Source: Bacillus sp. REN10 (GTDB taxonomy: Bacteria; Bacillota; Bacilli; Bacillales; Domibacillaceae). Taken from it: DNA of 64,000 nt. Position 1 is the first letter of the stretch. Each line of letters starts with the position of its first letter. The notes below the pieces were generated by a model. The model saw nothing but the letters and a program-made list of their open reading frames with translations. It did no database searches and was not told where the DNA came from. Where the stretch lies: assembly GCF_016820555.1 (NCBI RefSeq), contig NZ_JADHDW010000001.1, positions 1 through 64,000 on the forward strand. The letters run 5' to 3'. Positions 48,451-57,369 of this stretch are shown one piece after another. The position numbers were made by a program, and so were the translations under genes.

Positions 48451-48579
48451 ATGTATTTAGATCATAACATTTTCATTAAAAAATTGTCAGATACTATTGA
48501 AAGAGGTAAACTTATTTTTGTGTGTACATTTTATTTGATAAATGAAGAAAGGGATTTTTATGTCTTCAAAGTTAATTAG
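48451..48579 (+). CDS. Possible small ORF overlapping the ytgP start
   Basis: ATG 48451 follows AAAAGGAGTATATTG. The 42-aa product MYLDHNIFIKKLSDTIERGK.. has no recognised family. Its stop (48577-48579) lies inside ytgP, giving an overlap of 20 nt, which could couple translation. The AT-rich context makes chance possible. Confidence 0.3.
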   Translation: MYLDHNIFIKKLSDTIERGKLIFVCTFYLINEERDFYVFKVN

Positions 48580-50179
48580 AGGAACATTTATTTTAACACT
48601 CGGGACATTTATCTCCAAATTTCTTGGATTATTTTATGTCATCCCGTTTTATTCCATTATTGGAGAAGAGTCTGTCGCGTTGTATCAATATGGCTATGTG
48701 CCTTATACGATCTTTATTAGTATTGCAACGGCCGGTGTCCCGCTTGCGGTGTCTAAATTTATTGCGAAGTATAATTCATTAGGGGAGTATGCTGTCGGAC
48801 GCAGGTTATTTAAGTCAGGGCTTTTACTGATGTCGCTCACTGGCGTTGTTGCTTTTGCGATCATGTACTTGTGTGCCCCGTTTTTCGCTAAGTTGGTCGT
48901 GTTAAATAAAGAGCAGCTATATTCATTACAAGATGTGACGTATGTGATTCGTGCGGTCAGTTTTGCCCTCATTATTGTTCCTTTTATGAGCTTGATGCGG
49001 GGCTTTTTCCAAGGGCATCAATCGATGGGGCCATCGGCTGTATCCACCGTTGTGGAACAGATTGCCCGCATTGCTTTCTTGCTTGTAGGCGCTTATGTTG
49101 TCTTGAATGTACTGAACGGCGATGTTGTTACGGCAGTTGGTGTGGCGACGTTTGCGGCCTTTATCGGCGCAGCCTTTAGTTTATTCGTGCTGTTTTGGTA
49201 TTGGAGAAAGCGAAAGAAACATTTTGATGAATTGCTGAAACAAGATAAGGGAAAGGCACAAGTATCTCTTGTTCAAATTTATCAAGAAATTATTTTATAT
49301 GCGATTCCATTTGTGTTTGTGGGGATTGCGATCCCTCTGTATCAATTGATTGATACAGTGACATTTAACCGTGCCATGGGCGCTGTTGGACAAGCGAAAA
49401 GCTCCGATGTATTATTCGGCATATTAAACTTCAGTGCCCAAAAAATCATGATTATTCCCGTATCTCTTGCTACCGCGTTTTCGATGTCGCTTATTCCGCA
49501 TATTACGACTTCGTTTGTATCAGGAGACTTAAATCATGTGAAAAAACAACTGAATCAAACGTTTCAGATCTTATTATTTTTAACCATTCCAGCTGTTATC
49601 GGAATTATGTTGCTGGCGGACCCTTTTTATGCCGCCTTCTATGAACAAAGTAAGATCGGAGCAGACATTTTGTTTACCTATGCTCCTGTGGCAATTCTGT
49701 TCGCTATGTTTACGGTGACAGCGGCCATTTTACAAGGAATTAATGAGCAGCGTTTTACTATGTTTAGTTTACTGTTAGGTATCTTATTAAAGCTTACGTT
49801 AAATATTCCTCTTATTAAGCTATTTGAAACGGATGGAGCTATTTACGCCACCGCGATCGGATACGGCGCATCGATCATTGTCAATTTATTCGTTATTAAA
49901 CATTATGCCAACTATTCGCTGCGCTCAATCTCAAGAAAAATCGCTCAAATCTTGCTGTTCAACTTGATGATGGCTTTAGCAGTCTTTAGTGTCTATTCGT
50001 TGATGTCACCTTTATTTAATATGGAAAGCAAGGTGCAAGCAACTATTTTAATTGGAATATGTGCAGTCATTGGAGCAGTTGTTTACTTTTTCTTAAGTAT
50101 TCGAGCAGGACTAACTGATGTGTTATTCGGTTCGAAGTTGGATCGTTTAAAGAAAAAAATGAAACTGTCTAAAGCTTAG
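48560..50179 (+). CDS. ytgP: MurJ/MviN-like lipid flippase YtgP
   Basis: 539-aa MOP-superfamily protein with about 14 membrane helices; N terminus GTFILTLGTFISKFLGLFYVIPF, then IGEESVALYQYGYVPYTIF and PSAVSTVVEQIARI. YtgP is a lipid II flippase (MurJ) homologue in B. subtilis; some homologues flip polysaccharide precursors. ATG 48542 lacks a ribosome binding site; ATG 48560 follows GAAAGGGATTTTT. A hairpin terminator follows. Confidence 0.9.
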   Translation: MSSKLIRGTFILTLGTFISKFLGLFYVIPFYSIIGEESVALYQYGYVPYTIFISIATAGVPLAVSKFIAKYNSLGEYAVGRRLFKSGLLLMSLTGVVAFAIMYLCAPFFAKLVVLNKEQLYSLQDVTYVIRAVSFALIIVPFMSLMRGFFQGHQSMGPSAVSTVVEQIARIAFLLVGAYVVLNVLNGDVVTAVGVATFAAFIGAAFSLFVLFWYWRKRKKHFDELLKQDKGKAQVSLVQIYQEIILYAIPFVFVGIAIPLYQLIDTVTFNRAMGAVGQAKSSDVLFGILNFSAQKIMIIPVSLATAFSMSLIPHITTSFVSGDLNHVKKQLNQTFQILLFLTIPAVIGIMLLADPFYAAFYEQSKIGADILFTYAPVAILFAMFTVTAAILQGINEQRFTMFSLLLGILLKLTLNIPLIKLFETDGAIYATAIGYGASIIVNLFVIKHYANYSLRSISRKIAQILLFNLMMALAVFSVYSLMSPLFNMESKVQATILIGICAVIGAVVYFFLSIRAGLTDVLFGSKLDRLKKKMKLSKA

Positions 50180-50187
50180 AAATAAGC

Positions 50188-50234
50188 AAAGAGGCTGACC
50201 CAGAAAGCAAACCATTTTGGGGATGCCTCTTTTT
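50188..50234 (+). terminator. Terminator of ytgP
   Basis: AAAGAGGC pairs with GCCTCTTT (50225-50232) and inner bases also pair (TGACCC / GGGGAT region), followed by T-run. It ends just before the next gene's Shine-Dalgarno. Confidence 0.7.
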
Positions 50235-50252
50235 AATTGGGGAGGGAGAAGA

Positions 50253-51146
50253 ATGATTGTTAGTTCACGGATAAAAGGTATGCTTATGGTGCTTTCTAGC
50301 GCTATTTTTTGGGGAGGATCAGGGGTTGTTGCTCAATTTCTTTTTCAACAGCAAGGAGTGAGTGTCGAGTGGCTAGTGGCGGTGAGACTCTTACTTACTG
50401 GACTTATTTTACTGGGCTTTGTTGCGATAAAAGAACGGGATTTGGTCTTTGCTGTTTGGAAGGACCGATTTAGTCGAGTGCCTCTGCTTTTATTAAGCAT
50501 CTTTGGGATGATTGGCATGCAGTATACGTTCTTTGCGGCGATTGAAAGTGGAAATGCAGCCACAGCGACCGTGCTTCAATACTTGGCTCCCGTATTGGTT
50601 GTTCTCTATATGACGTTCCGCTCAAAAGCGAAACCGTCGATAAAGGAAATGGTCGCGGTTTTGTTATCGGTGTTAGGTACGTTTTTCTTAGTGACAGGCG
50701 GAAATCCGTTAGAATTGTCTATTTCAAGGAGTGCTGTGTTTTGGGGACTTAGTTCGGCTGTCGCTCTTGCTTTTTATACGGTCTATCCTATTGGACTGCT
50801 GAAAAGATGGGGAGTTCTTGTCGTGATCGGCTGGGGAATGACACTTGGAGGAATTGGTTTTAGCTTTGTGCATCCCCCATGGAAATACGAAGGGAGCTTT
50901 AGTTTAGCAACGTTTGCCGGTGTAGGGTTTGTTATTATTTTTGGCACGTTGATCGCTTTTTATTTATATTCAGAAAGTTTGCATTATTTAACAGCGTCGG
51001 AAACGAGTTTACTTGCTTGTGTGGAGCCGTTATCCGCTGTTTTTTTGTCAGTGATCATTTTAAATGTCGATTTCGGCATGGGTGAATGGATCGGAACGAT
51101 TTGCATTATTGCGACCGTTCTTATGTTATCACGGTCGAAGAAGTAA
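50253..51146 (+). CDS. EamA-family DMT transporter
   Basis: 297 aa, ten hydrophobic helices in two EamA repeats: GMLMVLSSAIFWGGSGVVAQFLF in the first and AVFWGLSSAVALAFYTVYPIGLL in the second. Substrate unknown (drug/metabolite exporter). ATG 50217 lies in the preceding terminator; ATG 50253 follows GGGGAGGGAGAAGA. Confidence 0.88.
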   Translation: MIVSSRIKGMLMVLSSAIFWGGSGVVAQFLFQQQGVSVEWLVAVRLLLTGLILLGFVAIKERDLVFAVWKDRFSRVPLLLLSIFGMIGMQYTFFAAIESGNAATATVLQYLAPVLVVLYMTFRSKAKPSIKEMVAVLLSVLGTFFLVTGGNPLELSISRSAVFWGLSSAVALAFYTVYPIGLLKRWGVLVVIGWGMTLGGIGFSFVHPPWKYEGSFSLATFAGVGFVIIFGTLIAFYLYSESLHYLTASETSLLACVEPLSAVFLSVIILNVDFGMGEWIGTICIIATVLMLSRSKK

Positions 51147-51192
51147 GGGCTTTTTATTTATTAGGGAAAGCTAAATCAATGGAGGGATGATC

Positions 51193-51903
51193 ATGAGGAT
51201 TGATAAAATTTTGGCCAACCTTGGCTACGGCAGCCGAAAAGATGTGAAGAAAATCTTGAAATCTGGCAGTGTGACAGTGAATGGTGAGCTTGTGAAAGAT
51301 GCTAAGCAACATGTGGACCCAAATCACGATCAAATCATGATTCAGGGGGAGGAAATTCATTATCGTGAATTTATTTACTTAATGATGAATAAGCCACAAG
51401 GAGTGATTTCAGCGACGGAGGATACTCGTGATGAAACGGTGATCGATTTGTTAGAACCGGAGCATATCGTATTTGAACCATTTCCTGTCGGCAGGCTAGA
51501 TAAAGATACAGAAGGTCTTTTATTAATTACAAACGATGGACAGCTGGCTCATCAACTATTATCGCCGAAAAAACATGTGCCGAAAACGTATTTCGCAGTG
51601 ATTGACGGCGAAGTGACGGAAAGCGACATCGAGGCCTTTCGTCGTGGGGTTACATTAGATGATGGCTATGAAACGAAACCTGGTGAATTAGTCATTTTAA
51701 AAAGCGGTCTTCGCTCGGATATTGAGCTGACGATTACAGAAGGAAAATTTCATCAAGTGAAGCGCATGTTTGAAGCGGTTGGCAAAAGGGTCGTTTATTT
51801 AAAGCGAATGTCCATGGGACCGCTTATGCTCGATGAAGAGCTAGAGTTAGGGGAATATCGAGAATTAACAGAAGAGGAAATCAAGTTATTAACGGATCGA
51901 TAA
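51193..51903 (+). CDS. rsuA: 16S rRNA pseudouridine synthase RsuA (YtzG)
   Basis: 236 aa. N-terminal S4 domain (MRIDKILANLGYGSRKDVKKIL), RsuA/RluB-type catalytic motif GRLDKDTEGLLLITNDG with nucleophile Asp, and EGKFHQVKRMFEAVGKRVVYLKRM. It makes pseudouridine 516 in small-subunit rRNA. ATG 51187 is only 1 nt from GGAGG; ATG 51193 is preferred. The stop codon lies within a repeat shared with 63.9 kb. Confidence 0.93.
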   Translation: MRIDKILANLGYGSRKDVKKILKSGSVTVNGELVKDAKQHVDPNHDQIMIQGEEIHYREFIYLMMNKPQGVISATEDTRDETVIDLLEPEHIVFEPFPVGRLDKDTEGLLLITNDGQLAHQLLSPKKHVPKTYFAVIDGEVTESDIEAFRRGVTLDDGYETKPGELVILKSGLRSDIELTITEGKFHQVKRMFEAVGKRVVYLKRMSMGPLMLDEELELGEYRELTEEEIKLLTDR

Positions 51904-51981
51904 AGTGAAACTTCAATTGGTGGGGGTCTAACAGCCCGTTCATGCGGGATAAAGAATCCCTCGCCTGTTTAGGCGAGGGAT
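51901..51981. repeat. Repeat element copy A with two hairpins
   Basis: Bases 51901-51926 match the reverse complement of 63903-63928 with two mismatches. Then hairpins CCCG/CGGG (51935-51938, 51945-51948) and ATCCCTCGCC / GGCGAGGGAT (51956-51965, 51972-51981). No T-run follows, so it is a poor terminator for rsuA. It may be a small MITE or IS200/IS605-type end. Confidence 0.65.
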
Positions 51982-52003
51982 GGAAATATACAATCTTTAG
52001 TTT

Positions 52004-52225
52004 TTAAGAGCTGATTCGAACTTTCTTTTCCGTTGTTGTCCACTTGCCCCGACTCGGACTCACCACTAAGTCGTTGTAGGCTAACACATTCAAGTCACGT
52101 TGAATGGTGCGAGGAGTGATGCCAAATTCATCTACTATTTCTTGAGTTGAAACAGTCCCGTTTTCTTTAATAAACATATAGACTGATTTAATTCGATTTA
52201 GCATCCGATTTGTTGAAGGTTTCAA
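52004..52225 (-). CDS. ytzE: DeoR-type HTH protein YtzE
   Basis: 73-aa stand-alone winged helix-turn-helix: MLNRIKSVYMFIKENGTVSTQEIVDEFGITPRTIQRDLNVLAYNDL, the DeoR DNA-binding pattern with no sensor domain. TTG start after GGGAGTGGTTTT. Target unknown. Convergent with rsuA, as with ytzG/ytzE in B. subtilis. Confidence 0.85.
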   Translation of the reverse strand: MKPSTNRMLNRIKSVYMFIKENGTVSTQEIVDEFGITPRTIQRDLNVLAYNDLVVSPSRGKWTTTEKKVRISS

Positions 52226-52653
52226 AAAACCACTCCCTCATCTTTTTTCCCAGAGGCAATCCAACAGACGACGGTGAACAGAGAAGTTGATGCTTCTCAA
52301 AATATATGTAATTCTTTTGCCGCAGACAGCTCCTTTGCAAAATAGTTTAAGATGTCTGACACTTACAGTTTACCTCATTTTATTCAAATTTTCTAGGAAA
52401 ATGATTGATTTCATCATTATTTACATGATTTTTACCTATTTTTAACATAATCCGAGAGAAGCCCTCTTCCTCAAGGAGCGTGAAGGGCACAGCCCAGCGA
52501 GTAGGGAGAGGATGAATCGCGGTTCGGCACAGCCGAAAAGTGTTGGGTGGAGGACCTTCCGAACTTTGTCGAAAGAAAAAAGGATGACATTTTCCATTTG
52601 TTCTTGATGGGAACATACATTCGTTTTATAATGATGACAAAGGAGGGAATGGG

Positions 52654-53844
52654 ATGTATCGCACGTTGAAAACAAGCTTTACCGCGTCAGCGTCCACGCT
52701 TCAACAGTTATTTCACCTACGTCGGATTTGCGGAACGATTTGGAATGACTGCGTGCAGCTCGCCCGGTATTATTATCGAATTCACGGCACATGGATCAAC
52801 AAAAGTGACCTTCAATCGGAACTCAAAGGTTTGTATCCGCTTCACAGTCAGACGATCCAAGCGGTGTGCCACAAGTTTTTGCATGCCTGAGAAGGCGTCC
52901 GCCAAGCGCGAAAAACGAACAAGTCCATCCGCTATCCATCCAAAGAAAAATTCGTGTTCCATCCTAAATGGGTCGACAAAGCCTTCGTGTTGAAAGGACG
53001 GAAGTTGATCCTGAGCTTAGGAAGATGGCAAGGAAAACAACAGGCACCGCTCGTGTTGAAGCTTTCGTCAGTCCCCAATGGCTTAGTCAAAGAAGTAGAA
53101 CTCGTCTATGACGGCCGATGGCATGCCTGTTTGTCGTATGAAGACGGCATCGAGCCCGTCCCCGTGTCAGATGGTCAGACAGCCGCGATCGATCCAGGAG
53201 AAATTCATACGATTGCCGCTGTTAGTACTCAGGGACAAGCACTGGTGATTTCGGGCAGAAAGATGCGCAGTGTTCATCAGTTGCGAAACAAAAAAGTGAG
53301 AGAACTGCAAATCCTCATGAGTCGGTGTCAAAAAGGGTCGAGGAAATGGCGTCAATACAATCGGGCGAAGAAGTACATTCTCTCCAAAAGCGAACGACAG
53401 CTAGGCGACCTCCTGCACAAGACGACCCGTGCTTTTGTGAACTGGTGCGTAGAACAAAAGATTGGTCATGTCGCTCTTGGCGATGTCGAAGGTGTTCAGC
53501 GACACACAAGCAAGCGAAACAAAAAGCGAAAACGCCTCCGTTCCAAACAAGTGAATCAGAAACTCAGCAACTGGAGTTTTGGGAAGCTGACCAAACAACT
53601 AGCCTATAAATTAGAAGCCGTTGGTGTTTCCTTATCGAAAGAAAACGAAGCCTATACAACGCAAGCATGCCCTGCTTGTGGAAAACGAAACAAAGTCCGT
53701 TCACGAAACTACCGATGTTCCTGCGGCTATGAACGGCATCGGGACATTCATGGTGCAGGGAATATCTTATCCCAGTATATACACGGAAAGTTTCGAGAAG
53801 TGATGTTGACGAACATCACGTATCTACGTCCTGTACAGGCGTAG
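52654..53844 (+). pseudogene. tnpB: TnpB (RNA-guided nuclease family) with one in-frame TGA
   Basis: One frame runs 397 codons from ATG 52654 (after AAAGGAGGGAATGGG) to TAG 53842-53844, broken only by TGA at codon 79 (52888-52890). The frame before it ends VCHKFLHA and after it reads EGVRQARKTNKSIRYP, so a CGA-to-TGA change is the simplest cause. Downstream RuvC residues are intact: D180 (AIDPGE), E279 (GDVEGV), D364 (RHRDIHGAGN), and the zinc finger CPAC..CSC (C339, C342, C355, C357). TnpB of IS605/IS1341 elements is an RNA-guided endonuclease. Probably inactive unless TGA is read through or a later start is used. Confidence 0.88.
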
Positions 53845-54083
53845 TAGATGGGCAGAACCGCCCCAGGGGGAGTTGTTTGATTCTCCCTCTGTTGCTTACG
53901 GTGGCAGCAAGCCGTCGAGAGACTTCTTGCGTCAAGACCACTGCTTCCGTATGGGAGCGTTAGTCCCCAAGACAGACGAGGGTGTCGTATACGCCTATGG
54001 ACATCGTCCAGCTTCTGATGTCTTGGGGATCGACAAGAAACCCCTACCTCAAGAGCGAAGCAATAGGTGGGGGAGGTTCATTA
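53845..54083 (+). ncRNA. Possible reRNA / omega RNA and right end of the tnpB element
   Basis: Bases 53964-53974 pair perfectly with 54019-54029 (TCCCCAAGACA), with a further inner stem GACGA/TCGTC. A terminal hairpin CCCCTACCT / AGGTGGGGG lies at 54041-54049 and 54065-54073, followed by GAGGTTCAT. The layout (structured RNA right after tnpB, ending at the element boundary) fits TnpB guide RNAs; the guide would begin in flanking DNA after about 54083. The 386-nt gap holds no ORF with support. Confidence 0.4.
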
Positions 54084-54230
54084 ATGTTTATAGTAAAATT
54101 TAGTGTTGATTTGAACTCGTTAAAATAAAGCATCAAAAACATCAAAAAATTTATGGTCTCTTTCCTTTTCTTTTCGAGGGAATCAAGGGTAGAATAGGAA
54201 TATATTTGTTTTTTGAAGGGAGTTTCTTGG

Positions 54231-55655
54231 ATGACGGCGATTGATTGGATGTTGGAAGTAGAGAAGCGAAAGGATGATTTACTTCACGATTTGCAGTCGT
54301 TAATTAAAATTAAAAGCGTGCTGGATGAAGAAGGCGCAACAGCGGATGCCCCGCTTGGACAGGAAGTGAAAGAGGCGCTTGATTTTATGTTGGCGCTTGG
54401 AGAAAAGGATGGCTTCACTGGGAAAAACGTGGATAACCTTGCTGGACACTTAGAGTTCGGTGCAGGGGAAGAGTTATTGGGGATTTTATGCCATGTGGAT
54501 GTCGTTCCAGAAGGTGATGACTGGACAATGGATCCGTTTGGCGGAGAAATTAGAGACGGCAAAATTTTTGGCCGCGGGGCGATTGATGACAAAGGGCCGA
54601 CAATGGCTGCTTATTATGCGATGAAAATGGTGAAGGAGCTCGGCGAATCTTTCAATAAGCGAGTGCGAATGATTATTGGGACGGATGAGGAAAGCGATTG
54701 GCGCTGTGTAGATCGCTATTTTGCTACGGAAGAAATGCCAGCGATCGGTTTTGCTCCAGATGCAGATTTTCCAATTATTTTTGCAGAAAAAGGGATTGCG
54801 GATTTCGATATGGTGTTCTCACCTGTCCCGGTAGCTGCTAAACCGTCGGTAGATGTCATTGTTCATTCTTTTGAGTCGGGCCGACGTTACAATATGGTGC
54901 CAGACTACGCAAAAGCCATTGTAACGGTCAATGGCGGGCAAACGGAGTTATTGCAAAGTTATACTGATTTTGCGAAAGACAATGGTTTAGAAGGGCAGTA
55001 TTATATTGACGGCGGCTTGCTTGTGTTAGAAATGAAAGGGGTATCCGCTCATGGAATGGAGCCGGATCTTGGAAAAAGTGCCGGTTTGTATTTAGCACAA
55101 TTTTTAGCGAACCGAGAATTAGATGAAAAATCTGCTCCTTTCTTTCAGAAGACGAGCCGCTTTTTCTTCCAAGACTCTCGCGGAAGGGCATTAGGTATCC
55201 ATTATCGAGATGACATTACAGGCGACTTAACCATCAATGTTGGAAAATTATTTTATAGTGAAGAAACAGGTGGACGTTTAGGATTAAATATGCGCTATCC
55301 TGTGACGTTTCCGCTAGCAGAGAAAAAGGCTGAACTAATAAACCGCCTAGAACAAGAGCAAATAAAGATCGACAATTTTTCCATTAGTGAGCCTCATCAC
55401 GTGGAACAGGATCATCCGTTTATTCAAACATTGGCAAAAGTCTATGAAGAACAAACGGGGGAAAAGGCCGAGTTATTATCAATCGGTGGAGGTACGTATG
55501 CGCGATCATTAAAAACAGGTGTGGCGTACGGTGCGCTATTCCCAGGTCGAGCGGATGTCGCCCATCAAAAAGATGAACATATGTTTATCGAAGATTTACT
55601 AAAAGCGACAGCGATTTATGCGCAAGCCATTTGGGAGCTGGCTGTGGAAAAATAA
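54231..55655 (+). CDS. pepV: Dipeptidase PepV (YtjP)
   Basis: M20-family zinc dipeptidase, 474 aa. Metal and catalytic motifs: LGILCHVDVVPEGDDW (His, Asp), GRGAIDDKGP (bridging Asp), IIGTDEESDW (catalytic Glu-Glu), FAPDADFP, and SIGGGTYARSLKTGVAYGALFPG. An in-frame TTG at 54213 precedes the Shine-Dalgarno; ATG 54231 is preferred. It lies directly after the insertion element. Confidence 0.93.
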   Translation: MTAIDWMLEVEKRKDDLLHDLQSLIKIKSVLDEEGATADAPLGQEVKEALDFMLALGEKDGFTGKNVDNLAGHLEFGAGEELLGILCHVDVVPEGDDWTMDPFGGEIRDGKIFGRGAIDDKGPTMAAYYAMKMVKELGESFNKRVRMIIGTDEESDWRCVDRYFATEEMPAIGFAPDADFPIIFAEKGIADFDMVFSPVPVAAKPSVDVIVHSFESGRRYNMVPDYAKAIVTVNGGQTELLQSYTDFAKDNGLEGQYYIDGGLLVLEMKGVSAHGMEPDLGKSAGLYLAQFLANRELDEKSAPFFQKTSRFFFQDSRGRALGIHYRDDITGDLTINVGKLFYSEETGGRLGLNMRYPVTFPLAEKKAELINRLEQEQIKIDNFSISEPHHVEQDHPFIQTLAKVYEEQTGEKAELLSIGGGTYARSLKTGVAYGALFPGRADVAHQKDEHMFIEDLLKATAIYAQAIWELAVEK

Positions 55656-55690
55656 AAAAAGCATGCAGGGGATCTCTGCATGCTTTTTTT
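55654..55690. terminator. Bidirectional terminator pepV / cysteine synthase
   Basis: The 15-bp stem AAAAAAAGCATGCAG / CTGCATGCTTTTTTT has a 7-nt loop. Confidence 0.92.
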
Positions 55691-55708
55691 GGAAATAAGC
55701 CGTGATTT

Positions 55709-56635
55709 CTATTGAAAAAGATCGCTCGACAAATAGCGTTCCCCCGTGTCACAAGCGATGCAAATCACAATATCGTCTTTTGTTAATGTTTTGGCTGTTT
55801 GAATCGCGGCATAACAAGCGGCACCTGAGGATGGCCCGACGAGAATCCCTTCCTCTCGAGCAAGTCGGCGCGTGAGATCGTAAGCATCTTCGTCTTCTAT
55901 TCGATAAATATAGTCATACACCTGTTGATTTAATGTGTTAGGGATAAATCCAGGACTTGTACCGACAAGTTTATGTTTACCCGGTTTTCCGCCAGAGAGA
56001 ACGGGAGAGCCTGCTGGTTCCACCACATGCACTAGCAAATTTGGGTAATGAGCTTTTAACACTTCCCCTGTGCCGGTAATTGTGCCGCCCGTGCCAGCGG
56101 TGGCGACGAATGCACCGAAATTCTTGCCAATTTGCTGGACACTTTCGATGATTTCCAGTGCCGTCGTTTTTCGATGAGCGTTTGGGTTGGCGGCATTATC
56201 AAATTGCATCGGGATAAAGCTATTCGGAATTTGCTTTGCTAGTTCTTCTGCTTTCTTAATCGACCCAGGCATCTTTTCACTTCCCGGGGTCAGTACGACT
56301 TCTGCCCCATATGCTTTCAGTAAATTAATCCGCTCTTTTGTCATTGTATCCGGCATTACAAGAATCGCTTTATACCCTCTCGCTGCCGCATTCATTGCTA
56401 GACCAATTCCGGTATTTCCGCTTGTTGGTTCAATAATGGTCGCACCTGGCTTTAATAGCCCTGCTTTTTCTGCTTCGATGATCATATTGAAGGCTGCTCT
56501 GTCTTTCACGCTTTTACTCGGATTAAAAAATTCTAGCTTCATATACACATCAGCTCCGTTTTCCGGATTTAGCCGATTTAATTTCACTAGTGGAGTATGT
56601 CCAATTAATTGTGCGATATTGTCAACAGTTTTCAT
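55709..56635 (-). CDS. Cysteine synthase (O-acetylserine sulfhydrylase), YtkP-like
   Basis: PLP enzyme, 308 aa. PLP lysine in FFNPSKSVKDRAAFNMI, substrate loop IEPTSGNTGIGLAMNAA, phosphate loop TAGTGGTITGTGEVL and VGPSSGAACYAA. In B. subtilis the locus holds ytkP, a CysK paralogue; the main cysK is elsewhere. The frame starts at 56698, but ATG 56635 has AGAAAGGAAGAGCC upstream. Confidence 0.92.
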   Translation of the reverse strand: MKTVDNIAQLIGHTPLVKLNRLNPENGADVYMKLEFFNPSKSVKDRAAFNMIIEAEKAGLLKPGATIIEPTSGNTGIGLAMNAAARGYKAILVMPDTMTKERINLLKAYGAEVVLTPGSEKMPGSIKKAEELAKQIPNSFIPMQFDNAANPNAHRKTTALEIIESVQQIGKNFGAFVATAGTGGTITGTGEVLKAHYPNLLVHVVEPAGSPVLSGGKPGKHKLVGTSPGFIPNTLNQQVYDYIYRIEDEDAYDLTRRLAREEGILVGPSSGAACYAAIQTAKTLTKDDIVICIACDTGERYLSSDLFQ

Positions 56636-56817
56636 GAAGGCTCTTCCTTTCTGCAATCGTTTATCTTTATTAATACCATATAAATCAGATAAATCCAATT
56701 TGTTTTTATTGTATTAGTGGAATGCTTGATGAATACACCGAATCTTTTGCATCATTTGTCGTAACTGTCTGTCCTTTGATAAAATATGAGTACATTGTAC
56801 GATAAAGGAGGATGTAT

Positions 56818-57354
56818 ATGGGGCATCATTATTTTTTTGCACTCGCTTTACCGAAGCAGATTAAGAAGCAATTGCATCAAATGTTTCTTGATAGAAACCT
56901 GCCATTTGCCCGTGCGGTTCATGAGCAGGACTTGCATTTGACATTAGCTTTTTTAGGAGAGGCAGAAGAAGATAAGCTAGTAAAGGCCAAACAAGGTATG
57001 ACTGAAGCACTAGATTCGTTTTCTTCTTTTGCTTTGACGATCGATTCCTTTGGTACATTTGGTCAGAAAGAGCAGCCGCGTATTTTTTGGGCAGGAGTGA
57101 AGCACGAACCGAAGCTTTATGAGCTGCAGCAGGTGGTAAGCGCCGCTTGCCGTGAAGCTGGTTTTCAGCTAGAGAGCCGGCCATTTCGGCCCCATATTAC
57201 ACTGGCAAGAAAATGGCGTGGAGAAGAGGCTTATCTTCCTCTAGCAGCGTTCTCTCCCATTTCATTTGCGATTGAAAAGGTAGTGCTATACAAAACGCAT
57301 CTCGATCGCAGTCCTAAATATGAAGAAACCGATATCTTTTTAGTTAATGAATGA
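56818..57354 (+). CDS. thpR: RNA 2',3'-cyclic phosphodiesterase ThpR (YtlP)
   Basis: 178-aa 2H phosphoesterase with both HxTx motifs: HLTLAFLG (about residue 42) and HITLARKW (about 129). It opens 2',3'-cyclic RNA ends. ATG 56812 is next to AAGGAGG; ATG 56818 is preferred. Followed by the NERD-like gene after 15 nt. Confidence 0.9.
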   Translation: MGHHYFFALALPKQIKKQLHQMFLDRNLPFARAVHEQDLHLTLAFLGEAEEDKLVKAKQGMTEALDSFSSFALTIDSFGTFGQKEQPRIFWAGVKHEPKLYELQQVVSAACREAGFQLESRPFRPHITLARKWRGEEAYLPLAAFSPISFAIEKVVLYKTHLDRSPKYEETDIFLVNE

Positions 57355-57369
57355 AAGGAATCATGATAA

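Larger units (their letters stand above)
52441..54083 (+). mobile_element. IS1341-type (IS200/IS605 family) element, tnpB only
   Basis: Bounded by the region after TTTAA at 52441-52445 (candidate left site) and the right-end hairpin at 54041-54073. The left flank 52446-52653 has GC-rich partial hairpins (GCCCTCTTCC..GGAGCGTGAAGGGC) and no gene. No tnpA is present, so it could only move with help in trans. The ends are inferred and have not been compared with another copy. Confidence 0.6.

Noticed and set aside
48542-48559. ytgP start at ATG 48542
   Set aside because: No Shine-Dalgarno upstream; GAAAGGG precedes ATG 48560 at proper spacing.
52954-53844. Independent transposase gene starting at 52954
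   Set aside because: It is in the same frame as the 52654 ORF, has no Shine-Dalgarno, and lacks the N-terminal TnpB domain; one interrupted gene is simpler.
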